In this document: piece by piece, positions 24,605-30,794 of the stretch
Layout of the letters: each line of letters begins with the position of its first letter
Numbering within the stretch: position 1 is the stretch's first letter
Assembly: GCF_019969725.1 (NCBI RefSeq)
Contig: NZ_JAHXYW010000026.1
Coordinates: 1-32,151 of the forward strand
Length of the DNA: 32,151 nucleotides
Direction: 5' to 3'
Source of the DNA: Neobacillus bataviensis
Lineage (GTDB): Bacteria > Bacillota > Bacilli > Bacillales_B > DSM-18226
Program-made: the position numbers and the translations under genes
Notes under the pieces: generated by a model
Databases searched by the model: none
Seen by the model: the letters and a program-made list of their open reading frames with translations, nothing else
Told to the model about the DNA's origin: nothing

Positions 24605-25682
24605 TATTCTAATAATTGGTGCCGGTCCGGCTGGTCTTTCGGCCGCCTTTGAAACGGCTTCGAAGGGATTAGACGTAACAATAGTAGATGAATCTTTAAC
24701 AATAGGCGGACAGTTAATCCAGCAAACGCAAGTGATTCCTTCCTTACCTTCCTCGTTTCAGTCGATGCGCGGGTTTGAATTGGCAGCTCATTTAAACAAA
24801 CAGTTAGAAGAATACGATATTCGTTATTTGCTAGGCCATCGGGTCATTGGTTTTTATAAGGATGGCAGTGTTGGCATTACAGATGAACAAGAAGTATTTG
24901 CAGTTAATGCGAAGAAAATCATTGTGGCTACTGGAGCGGTTGAAAACGCAGTCGCCTTTCCAAAATGGACGCTTCCTGGAGTGATGACCATCGGAGCGGC
25001 TCAAACTTTGATCAATCGGGATTTTGTTCAACCAGGTAAGGAGGCAGTCATCGTGGGTTCCAGTGATTTTGCCATGGATGCCGCCCTGCAGCTTACTGAA
25101 GTAGGAGTTCACGTCAAGGGCTTTATTGAAAAGAATGCCGGCATTCTTTCCAGGGATTTAGAAAAAATAGAGCAGGTAAAAAAAATAGGCATTCCCATCT
25201 ATTTAGATTCTTTTATCAAGGAAGCTAGGGGAATGGGTGCCGTAGAAGAAATTGATATCCAGATTGGGACACGTGTTTTAACCGAAAAAGTGGATTTGGT
25301 TTGTGTTGATGGGGGAAGATCTCCAATCCTTGATATCTTTTACCAGCTGGGCTGTTCCTTTGGATATCAAAAAGAACTCGGAGGATGGGTTCCACAATAC
25401 AATCACCAATTTCAAACCGACCGTGAGGATATCTTTTTAGCTGGGAATGCCGCTGGAATTAGTACACAGGGAGCCCTATTAGTAACGGGTATGCTGGCAG
25501 GCATTAACGCTTGTGAAGCCGTTGGGGCCATAACTAAGACCATAGCAGATGAAGAAAAGAACTTCCTTTGGAAAGAGCTGGAGATTCTTGAAACGAAGTA
25601 CAACCCAAACATCTGGGAGGCAAGAAACCTGCATATGGAAAATTTTGCGTATCCGGTGATAAAGGAACAATTTCTCTCTTAA
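24594..25682 (+). CDS. FAD/NAD(P)-binding oxidoreductase subunit (HcnB/OoxA-like), without fused [2Fe-2S] tail
   Basis: A 362-residue flavoprotein with the Rossmann motif IIGAGPAGLSAAF (G9-G14), the GG doublet in IGGQLIQQTQ, the second nucleotide-binding segment AVIVGSSDFAMDAAL, and the FAD motif DIFLAGNAAGIST. In many relatives this subunit is longer and ends with a BFD-like [2Fe-2S] domain; here that domain is made by the next gene. The start is GTG, supported by AAGGAGGGA 5 bases upstream. It is translationally coupled to the ferredoxin-like gene by overlap. It probably passes electrons inside the complex. Confidence 0.85.
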   Translation: METDILIIGAGPAGLSAAFETASKGLDVTIVDESLTIGGQLIQQTQVIPSLPSSFQSMRGFELAAHLNKQLEEYDIRYLLGHRVIGFYKDGSVGITDEQEVFAVNAKKIIVATGAVENAVAFPKWTLPGVMTIGAAQTLINRDFVQPGKEAVIVGSSDFAMDAALQLTEVGVHVKGFIEKNAGILSRDLEKIEQVKKIGIPIYLDSFIKEARGMGAVEEIDIQIGTRVLTEKVDLVCVDGGRSPILDIFYQLGCSFGYQKELGGWVPQYNHQFQTDREDIFLAGNAAGISTQGALLVTGMLAGINACEAVGAITKTIADEEKNFLWKELEILETKYNPNIWEARNLHMENFAYPVIKEQFLS

Positions 25683-25715
25683 GTCAAATAGATGAAGAGA
25701 CAGAAGGTGAATGAA

Positions 25716-26045
25716 TTGGAAAAAAGTACGATAATTTGTCGATGCGAAGAAATTAGTTACGAAGAAATTGAGGAAGTCCTGACCAATGGGGCAACAACAT
25801 TTGATGATATTAAACGATTAACACGGTGCGGCATGGGGCCTTGCCAATCAAAAATATGCCATTCTCTCGTTGCCAACATGATCCACGAAAATACAAACAC
25901 CCCTTTTTTCCAGATACCGCTGCCGCGAATGAGGATGCCGCTAAGTCCTATAAAACTTGAGACATTAGCTACGAATAGCACTTCGTTTTCTTCTGTAAAA
26001 TCAGTTATGGATGAGGTGGAATTAGAGGATGGGAAGGTGAGATAA
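25716..26045 (+). CDS. stand-alone BFD-like [2Fe-2S] protein
   Basis: A 109-residue protein whose first 50 residues form a BFD-type [2Fe-2S] domain, C8-x-C10 in ICRCEEI and C38-x4-C43 in TRCGMGPCQ. The rest is a Pro-rich tail (PLPRMRMPLSPI) as in the C-terminus of HcnB/OoxA-type subunits, where this unit is normally fused. The start is taken as TTG 25716 because AGAAGGTGA lies 5 bases upstream. An in-frame ATG at 25692 lacks a ribosome site. It is thus a split version of the usual subunit and should complete the four-part complex. The stop codon abuts the next start. Confidence 0.82.
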   Translation: MEKSTIICRCEEISYEEIEEVLTNGATTFDDIKRLTRCGMGPCQSKICHSLVANMIHENTNTPFFQIPLPRMRMPLSPIKLETLATNSTSFSSVKSVMDEVELEDGKVR

Positions 26046-27119
26046 TTGGATACAAGTTATGAAACGATCATTATCGGCGGCGGGGTGGTTGGCAGCAGTA
26101 TTGCCTATCACCTCTCAGAACAAACCAAAGAAGGAATCCTTGTTCTGGATCAAAAATTTCCATTGTCAGGCACCTCCGGATCCACCCAAGCCTGGGTCTG
26201 GGTTCACAACAAAACCCCATCCTGGTATGCTGAATTTAGTATGTATAGCGCCGAGCTTTACTCGTATCTGTCCAAAAAAATCGGCGATATCGAGTTTAAA
26301 CGAACAGGAGGTCTTTCGCCGTTTTTCAATGAGGCAGACCGTGAAAAGGCTGTACGGCTGGCTGAGGCATACGAGCAGATAGGGATAAAGATTAAGGTTT
26401 TATCCCGAGAAGAGGCACTTGAAAAAGAGCCATTTCTTAATCCGGATGTTGTCGGAGCGACCTATAGTGCCATCGACGGCAATGTGAATCCTTTTCGGTT
26501 AGTGGATCGTTATATGAGAGCGGCAAAGAAAAACGGTGTTCAATACTCTACCTATAATAAAGTAACCGAAATTCAAAAGCTGCCTGGGAAATTTATTGTG
26601 GTATCAGAAAAGGGAACGTTCACTTGTAAAAACCTTATTCTTGCTGGCGGAACATGGTCCAGGGAGTTAGGAAAGCTGGTGGATGTCAATATTCCGATCA
26701 ACCAATTAAGAGGGCAAATTCTTGTGACCGAGCCCTTGAAGCCTTTTTTAAATTATACGATTAGCGGATTAAGACAGGCTTTTAACGGAGAGGTATTAAT
26801 TGGTTATTCCATGGAACAAGAAGGGTTTAATCGGGCAACCACACTCGATGTGATTCAAGAAACGGCCAATATGGCTGTCCATTATGTCCCTTCATTGAAA
26901 AAAGCGAAGGTGGTTCGAGCTTTTTCAGGGATTCGGGCCATGCCGGAAGATGGGTTTCCAATTCTCGGGAAAATCCCAGGAGCGGAAAATCTTTATGTTG
27001 CCGCTACTCATAGTGGCGTAACACTTTCTCCACTCATTGGAACGCTTATGACGGAGTTGATTTTGGAGGGAGAAACCTCGATTCCGATAGACCGGTATTC
27101 AATCAGCAGATTTGCATAA
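26046..27119 (+). CDS. DAO-family FAD oxidoreductase, catalytic subunit (HcnC/OoxB-like)
   Basis: A 357-residue flavoprotein of the D-amino acid oxidase/glycine oxidase family. The FAD motif is IIIGGGVVGSSIAYHL (8-23). Further family segments are TQAWVWVHNKTPSWYAEFS, GGLSPFF, the substrate-domain strand INQLRGQILVT, and the C-terminal FAD contact GIRAMPEDGFPILG followed by YVAATHSGVTLSPLIG. It should oxidise the C-N bond of an amine such as an amino acid, opine or N-methyl compound and pass electrons to the flanking iron-sulfur subunits. Start is TTG directly after the previous stop, with GGAAGGTGA upstream. The substrate is unresolved. Confidence 0.85.
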   Translation: MDTSYETIIIGGGVVGSSIAYHLSEQTKEGILVLDQKFPLSGTSGSTQAWVWVHNKTPSWYAEFSMYSAELYSYLSKKIGDIEFKRTGGLSPFFNEADREKAVRLAEAYEQIGIKIKVLSREEALEKEPFLNPDVVGATYSAIDGNVNPFRLVDRYMRAAKKNGVQYSTYNKVTEIQKLPGKFIVVSEKGTFTCKNLILAGGTWSRELGKLVDVNIPINQLRGQILVTEPLKPFLNYTISGLRQAFNGEVLIGYSMEQEGFNRATTLDVIQETANMAVHYVPSLKKAKVVRAFSGIRAMPEDGFPILGKIPGAENLYVAATHSGVTLSPLIGTLMTELILEGETSIPIDRYSISRFA

Positions 27120-27151
27120 CGTAATTTTTACAAACATAGGAGGAAAACAAA

Positions 27152-27481
27152 ATGCCCCATTTATTTATTAGAGGAGTTTCAGTAGAGCAGGTTAAAACGA
27201 TTAGCAGACCGTTAGTAGAAGAATTGGCTGATCTTTGTGACTGCGGAACGGACAATTTTACGTTAGAAGTGGTGAACTCTACCTTTGTATTTAATGATAA
27301 CGAGGTACAGGGGTATCCGTTTATTGAAGTGAAATGGTTTGAAAGAGGCCAGGAAGTTCAAGACCAATTTGCAAAGATTGTCACGAAACAAGTCCAATCG
27401 CTTGATATTCCAGAGGTAGAAGTTGCCTTTAGTACATTTAAGGAGTCAGATTATTATTTGAATGGGAAGAGTTTTAACTGA
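27152..27481 (+). CDS. DUF1904 family protein (tautomerase-like)
   Basis: A 109-residue protein with the MPHLFIRGVS start and central FTLEVVNSTFVF and YPFIEVKWFERGQ strands typical of DUF1904. The family resembles the tautomerase/MIF fold in carrying a proline just after the initiator methionine, which in tautomerases is catalytic. A chemical role on the imine or enol product of the dehydrogenase is an attractive inference, not shown. AGGAGG precedes the ATG, and it closes the operon 32 bases after the DAO-type gene. Confidence 0.75.
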   Translation: MPHLFIRGVSVEQVKTISRPLVEELADLCDCGTDNFTLEVVNSTFVFNDNEVQGYPFIEVKWFERGQEVQDQFAKIVTKQVQSLDIPEVEVAFSTFKESDYYLNGKSFN

Positions 27482-27507
27482 AACTAAAAGGAACCGTTAA
27501 TGTAAGG

Positions 27508-27541
27508 ACCGAGCCATGTTGCTGCATGTTCGGTTTTTTTT
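27508..27541 (+). terminator. terminator of the ABC/dehydrogenase operon
   Basis: ACCGAGCCATG and CATGTTCGGT pair with a small bulge around TTGCTG, followed by eight T. Confidence 0.8.
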
Positions 27542-27619
27542 AGTTCCTATTTTTGAATCAGTTAATTTATTTATGGCACGCTAATTTGTAACAAAGAACA
27601 AAAAAAGGGGCAACTATAA

Positions 27620-27889
27620 TTGGACATTGAAAATACTCAAAAAGTCACATTTAAGCTGGAAAATGACAATGGGAAGTTTGAAGTAAAAGGTGAAATTATA
27701 GGGGAAAGCCAAATCCCATTTTTTGATGATTTAAAGTTTAAAGGGGTAATTGCTTTACTTAATTCCATCGATAAACAAAACTTTGATGGATCCGGAAATC
27801 ATCAACTATTTGATCATTTTATCAAGGAAATAGAAGAGACCATCGTTGAAATGAAAAAATATGACCAATTTCAGGGAAAACTTATCTAA
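27620..27889 (+). CDS. small protein of unknown function
   Basis: An 89-residue soluble acidic protein starting at TTG, with AAAGGGGC upstream. It reads as a beta-rich first half (KVTFKLENDNGKFEVKGEIIG) and a helical, Glu-rich second half (FIKEIEETIVEMKKYDQF). No family is recognised. It stands alone between the operon terminator and the terminator of the convergent spore protein gene. Confidence 0.55.
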   Translation: MDIENTQKVTFKLENDNGKFEVKGEIIGESQIPFFDDLKFKGVIALLNSIDKQNFDGSGNHQLFDHFIKEIEETIVEMKKYDQFQGKLI

Positions 27890-27920
27890 TCAAATAAAAG
27901 GGACTACAACATAAGTGATG

Positions 27921-27949
27921 AAAAAAGGGAGCCCGTTAAAGGCTCCCTT
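27921..27949 (-). terminator. terminator downstream of sspH
   Basis: On the minus strand AAGGGAGCC (27949-27941) pairs with GGCTCCCTT (27933-27925), followed by TTTT. It stands 60 bases after the sspH stop and may also stop plus-strand transcription of the preceding small gene. Confidence 0.7.
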
Positions 27950-28010
27950 GAAACATTAGTGCATCAATGTTGAGAGCCGTCTCACTGAACATGCCAACGT
28001 TTTGGCTGAT

Positions 28011-28190
28011 TCATTCTTCCTCTAAACCATCTATTGGGACAAGACGTTTCTCATCGTGGGTTCCTCTTTGAGTGACCAACGCCATGCCAGTTGTATCTTG
28101 AATGCTTTCGATCCATACTGGAATGCCATGATATTTAACGGATATCTCTTCATCTGCTGCAAAAATCTCTTTCACTCTGTTTAGGTTCAT
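28011..28190 (-). CDS. sspH: H-type small acid-soluble spore protein
   Basis: A 59-residue protein, exactly the usual size of SspH. It begins MNLNRVKEIFAADEEISVKY, continues GIPVWIESIQD and ends in VPIDGLEEE, the order seen in Bacillus SspH proteins. It is a minor SASP made in the forespore and packed in the spore core. ATG 28190 is chosen over upstream in-frame starts because GAGGTGA is at the right distance and family length fits. It is divergent from the next two tiny genes, so a forespore promoter in 28191-28308 is expected, though I could not assign it firmly. Confidence 0.85.
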   Translation of the reverse strand: MNLNRVKEIFAADEEISVKYHGIPVWIESIQDTTGMALVTQRGTHDEKRLVPIDGLEEE

Positions 28191-28308
28191 TATTTTCACC
28201 TCAACGTTATTTTTCCAAATTTGTTTCAACAATATAAGTATCATATTCCGTATAAGGAACGGTATTTTACGCAAAATATGATAAATTTGTGTTAAATGGG
28301 GGATTCAA

Positions 28309-28479
28309 ATGTTAAATGAGAACAATAAACCCGAAAATTCTTCGGACCCGAGCGGTATGGAGCAGCCACTACTATCAACTGGTTCTACTGAAGCAGGTTT
28401 TAATTGGAATTCTGACGACAAGGAACAGGCTCAAAAACCGAGGATTGGTAATACAGTAGTGGGGGAAGACGGGCAGTAG
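28309..28479 (+). CDS. 56-residue hydrophilic small protein
   Basis: An ATG after GGGGGA opens a 56-codon frame of Asn/Ser/Glu/Gly-rich, unstructured-looking protein (NENNKPENSSDPSG, GFNWNSDDKEQ, RIGNTVVGEDGQ). Composition and size resemble minor spore proteins, and it is divergent from sspH, but no family is recognised. Coding status rests on the ribosome site, length and codon pattern. Confidence 0.5.
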   Translation: MLNENNKPENSSDPSGMEQPLLSTGSTEAGFNWNSDDKEQAQKPRIGNTVVGEDGQ

Positions 28480-28539
28480 TGTTGACCTTAAAGTTAATAA
28501 AACTATTTAAAAAAGTTATTGAAAGGATGCAAATAATAC

Positions 28540-28683
28540 ATGAAAAATCAACGAATTCCAGAGCATAAATTGAATACAACAAACACGGTGGGGCAGGCAA
28601 TTGAAAATATAACAAACAATGATTTAACTGCAACAAGCTCAGCAGAAAAAATTAATAAACAAAATACGAATAAAGCCAAATAG
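28540..28683 (+). CDS. 47-residue hydrophilic small protein
   Basis: An ATG with AAAGGAT upstream opens a 47-codon frame ending IN-KQNTNKAK. It is Asn/Thr/Lys-rich with no hydrophobic segment and reads like a small spore protein (EHKLNTTNTVGQAIENITNN). It lies 60 bases after the 56-codon gene in the same direction. Family unknown; function in spores is a guess from neighbours and composition. Confidence 0.5.
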   Translation: MKNQRIPEHKLNTTNTVGQAIENITNNDLTATSSAEKINKQNTNKAK

Positions 28684-28822
28684 GAACGTATGTTCTTGTG
28701 TATATTTTAGATTCTCTCTTGAATTTGCCTTTAAAACGTGATGTTAATCACAATAAAGAACAGTAGTTTGCACTATAATGATATTAGAAACTACACTTTA
28801 TAGGAAAAAGAGGGAATGGTTC

Positions 28823-29179
28823 ATGGCTGTAATATTAGAACAGACAAAAGTGAATGAGTTGGTAGACTGCTTTTACGATAAGTTACTAAAGGATTCCTAT
28901 TATGTAACCATGTTTAAAGAAAGAAACGTGGATATTGAATTGCTAAAAAATCGACAAAGAGTTTTTATAACCCGCTTAGTTTCTGATGCGTCTGAACAGG
29001 AACAAAGTAAGCAGGAATCACAGGTAAGGGAAAGACATCCGTTTCAAATAGATTCAAACAGGGCCGGGGTTTGGTTTGGTAAAATGAAAGAGACAATGGA
29101 TGAAATGGACCTAGATAGTGATGTAAAAAAGCATCTTATTGAAAAGGTAGATATTCTGTTAAAAAAGATAATAAAATAA
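28823..29179 (+). CDS. globin-like protein (truncated hemoglobin type)
   Basis: A 118-residue all-helical protein: an N-terminal FYDKLLKDSYYVTMF segment like the A/B helices of bacterial truncated globins, LLKNRQRVFITRLVSD like the E helix, then QVRERHPFQID with H72 as a possible heme-ligating histidine, and AGVWFGKMKETMDEMDLD like the G helix. It is more charged and divergent than well-known trHbs, so heme binding is uncertain. ATG 28823 is chosen because GAGGG lies 8 bases upstream; an in-frame ATG at 28778 lacks a good site. It could sense or detoxify O2/NO. Confidence 0.6.
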   Translation: MAVILEQTKVNELVDCFYDKLLKDSYYVTMFKERNVDIELLKNRQRVFITRLVSDASEQEQSKQESQVRERHPFQIDSNRAGVWFGKMKETMDEMDLDSDVKKHLIEKVDILLKKIIK

Positions 29180-29196
29180 GCTTTTTGAAAAAGATT

Positions 29197-29249
29197 AAAA
29201 AAAATAATCCACCTGCGAGTTAATGACTCAGGTGGATTACTTTATTTTT
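29197..29249. terminator. bidirectional terminator between globin-like gene and antisense small ORF
   Basis: AATCCACCTG (29206-29215) and CAGGTGGATT (29229-29238) form a perfect ten-pair stem. T-rich tails follow on both strands: ACTTTATTTTT on plus and ATTTTTTTTAAT-like on minus. The minus tail is the stronger. Confidence 0.8.
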
Positions 29250-29302
29250 CTACTTATTTATAAGTTTTACCTATTATTTGTACGTTAAATAACTTCTATT
29301 AT

Positions 29303-29368
29303 CTATAAGCGCTGTAACAAATTGTTAGAACCAAAGAAGCCCCCGCGGGTAAGCGTATTTTCATCCAT
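29303..29368 (-). CDS. 21-codon small ORF with near-perfect ribosome site
   Basis: On the minus strand GGGAGGTGA (29382-29374) lies 5 bases before an ATG that opens 21 codons starting MDENTLTRGGFFGSNN and ending with TAG. The bidirectional terminator at 29197-29249 is a suitable end for its transcript. The ribosome site is among the best in the window. No family is recognised, and conservation would decide whether it is real. The rest of 29250-29475 holds nothing else that I can name. Confidence 0.4.
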   Translation of the reverse strand: MDENTLTRGGFFGSNNLLQRL

Positions 29369-29475
29369 TTTTTTCACCTCCCAACACATGATTGGAAATG
29401 CTGGAATTAAACTACTAAAGATTTATCCTGTTAATCCTGATATAGTAGACATTGTCGCTTCTGAACGAATAGATA

Positions 29476-29877
29476 AACATGAAATGGTGAGTAGTCGCGG
29501 TTCCTTAACAGGAGCTGAGGAAAGTCCAGGCTCGCACAGTGCTGAGACGCCTGTAGTGTTCGTGCCATCTGCAAGGGTGGGCAGTCGATTAATAGTTTCG
29601 GCTGACGGCGGTGAAATCATGCTAAGTCCTTCGGGATATGCTGAGAATAACCTGAAAGTGCCACAGTGACGATGCTTTTCTGGAAACGGAAAAGGTGGAA
29701 CGGGTAAACCCCACGAGCGAGCAACCCAAATTTAGGTAGGGGCATCATCCTGCGGGAAATGAACCTAACGGATGAATCGGCCATTGGTCGATAGATAGAT
29801 GACTACACTTCTTGTACGAGGTATGCTGCCGATTGGAGTACGGAAGGACAGAACCTGGCTTACAGCCATTTCATGTG
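29476..29877 (+). ncRNA. rnpB: RNase P RNA, bacterial type B
   Basis: The catalytic RNA that trims tRNA 5' leaders. All conserved blocks are present in order: GAGGAAAGTCC (P4 5' strand), the Bacillus-type CTCGCACAGTGCTGAGA with TAGTGTTCGTGCC (P5 and P5.1 region, type B), AAAGTGCCACAGTGACGA, GTAAACCCCACGAGCGAG, AACCCAAATTT with GGTAGGGG, AGATAGATGA, and GACAGAACCTGGCTTACAG (P4 3' strand and J2/4). The ends are set by a perfect P1 helix, CATGAAATGG (29478-29487) with CCATTTCATG (29866-29875). P1 and P3 differ clearly from B. subtilis as I recall it. It leads into tRNA genes without a clear terminator, and the usual gpsB neighbour is absent. A second copy elsewhere is possible. Confidence 0.88.
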
Positions 29878-30040
29878 CATGTGATCGTTTTAGAAGCATT
29901 CTTCGAATATTTGTAACAGAAATTTAAATTGGATAAACCAGGACTTTTGAACTACCAAAATTTACAGCTATCTTCCAATTTGGATAGATGGTATATTTCT
30001 TACGTAAGCTCCTAACGGAACTTCGTATGATTTTAAATAC

Positions 30041-30131
30041 AGAGAAGTACTCAAGAGGCTGAAGAGGCGCCCCTGCTAAGGGTGTAGGTCGGGTAACCGG
30101 CGCGAGGGTTCAAATCCCTTCTTCTCTGCCA
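30041..30131 (+). tRNA. tRNA-Ser(GCT)
   Basis: Class II tRNA with long variable arm, anticodon GCT in CCCTGCTAAGGG, and encoded CCA. The acceptor stem AGAGAAG/CTTCTCT is fully paired, but the first pair is A-U where Bacillus tRNA-Ser normally has G-C. Discriminator G. The 160 bases between rnpB and this gene show no gene or terminator. Confidence 0.9.
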
Positions 30132-30164
30132 TTTCATTTTTACAACAACTTACATTTTAATAAT

Positions 30165-30256
30165 GGAGAGCTGTCCGAGAGGTCGAAGGAGCACGATTGG
30201 AAATCGTGTAGGCGGTTAACCCTGTCTCAAGGGTTCGAATCCCTTGCTCTCCTCCA
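30165..30256 (+). tRNA. tRNA-Ser(GGA) with unusual discriminator
   Basis: Class II tRNA with anticodon GGA in CGATTGGAAATCG and encoded CCA. Acceptor stem GGAGAGC/GCTCTCC is perfect. The discriminator base before CCA is T, while tRNA-Ser normally has G73, a seryl-tRNA synthetase identity position. Confidence 0.88.
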
Positions 30257-30274
30257 TAAAAATATGACTACCGT

Positions 30275-30301
30275 ACCGGTTCGAATCCGGCCTAGGCACC
30301 A
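30275..30301 (+). pseudogene. 3' fragment of a tRNA gene
   Basis: ACCGGTTCGAATCCGG is a T arm, followed by CCTAGGC, A and CCA as the 3' half of an acceptor stem. No matching 5' part (GCCTAGG, D arm, anticodon arm) exists upstream; the tRNA-Ser ends only 18 bases earlier. The source isoacceptor cannot be told. Confidence 0.7.
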
Positions 30302-30332
30302 GTGTTTTTGCAAAAATAACATTCAATATTAT

Positions 30333-30409
30333 GCGCCCGTAGCTCAATTGGATAGAGCGTTTGACTACGGATCAAAAGGTTATGGGTTCGACTCCTTTCG
30401 GGCGCGCCA
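30333..30409 (+). tRNA. tRNA-Arg(ACG) with imperfect T stem
   Basis: Cloverleaf with anticodon ACG in GACTACGGATC, acceptor GCGCCCG/CGGGCGC fully paired, discriminator G and encoded CCA. The T stem ATGGG/CCTTT has a T-T mismatch and a G-U pair, whereas B. subtilis tRNA-Arg(ACG) as I recall has AGGGG/CCTCT. Confidence 0.85.
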
Positions 30410-30427
30410 CTTTTAATTATTAATCAT

Positions 30428-30504
30428 GGCGGCTGTGGCGAAGTGGTTAACGCATCGGATTGTGGTTCCGACATTCGTGGGTTCGATTCCCATCAGCCGC
30501 CCCA
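30428..30504 (+). tRNA. tRNA-His(GTG)
   Basis: Anticodon GTG in GGATTGTGGTTCC. The acceptor carries the extra G at position -1 opposite discriminator C, the hallmark of tRNA-His, and CCA is encoded. All stems pair; this is the most regular member of the array. Confidence 0.9.
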
Positions 30505-30509
30505 TATAT

Positions 30510-30583
30510 GCAGATGTAGTTTAGTGGTAAAACCTCAGCCTTCCAAGCTGATGTTGTGAGTTCGATTCTCATCACCCGCTCCA
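30510..30583 (+). tRNA. tRNA-Gly(TCC) with mismatched acceptor stem
   Basis: Anticodon TCC in GCCTTCCAAGC, encoded CCA and an otherwise standard body. The 5' acceptor strand GCAGATG against CACCCGC leaves two A-C mismatches at positions 3 and 5; the usual Bacillus sequence is GCGGGTG. It may be non-functional or a decaying copy. Confidence 0.82.
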
Positions 30584-30586
30584 TTC

Positions 30587-30605
30587 TTATTCAGCAGTAG
30601 CTCAG
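30587..30605 (+). pseudogene. 5' fragment of tRNA-Asn (duplicated)
   Basis: TTATTCAGCAGTAGCTCAG repeats, with one difference, the sequence at 30629-30647 that begins the complete tRNA-Asn. It breaks off inside the D arm. This indicates a partial duplication or recombination within the array. Confidence 0.75.
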
Positions 30606-30632
30606 ATAAGGATTAGGGATTAATATAATTAT

Positions 30633-30707
30633 TCCGCAGTAGCTCAGCGGTAGAGCTATCGGCTGTTAACCGATCGGTCGTAGGTTCGAGTCCTACCTGC
30701 GGAGTCA
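30633..30707 (+). tRNA. tRNA-Asn(GTT) ending in TCA instead of CCA
   Basis: Anticodon GTT in GGCTGTTAACC, acceptor TCCGCAG/CTGCGGA perfect, discriminator G. The encoded tail is TCA, not CCA, so maturation would need trimming and CCA addition. The last A is also the first base of the next hairpin. Confidence 0.88.
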
Positions 30708-30783
30708 TAGTCCAACAAGGACACTATGAACTTGGTCAGGGCGGGAACACAGCAGCCATAACTAGTGAAATTGTGTGGACTAT
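30707..30783 (+). ncRNA. short SRP RNA-like hairpin (S-domain core without Alu domain)
   Basis: ATAGTCC (30707-30713) pairs with GGACTAT (30777-30783), ACAA with TTGT, CACTA with TAGTG and TGG with CCA, enclosing GGTCAGG, then the GGAA tetraloop, then AGCAGCC. That is the helix 8 core of SRP RNA, the binding site of Ffh. All internal-loop bases are as in the consensus (CAGG facing AGCA). Next to the tetraloop, two base pairs are changed on both strands so that pairing is kept (C-G to G-C and U-A to G-C), and one is now C-A. Bacillus scRNA is normally about 270 nt with an Alu domain; none is seen here. It is either a mini-SRP RNA or a decayed fragment. Confidence 0.6.
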
Positions 30784-30794
30784 TACATAGACAG

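Noticed and set aside
29322..29669. 115-codon open frame on the plus strand
   Set aside because: It overlaps the RNase P RNA gene, whose conserved blocks explain the sequence; no ribosome site precedes it.
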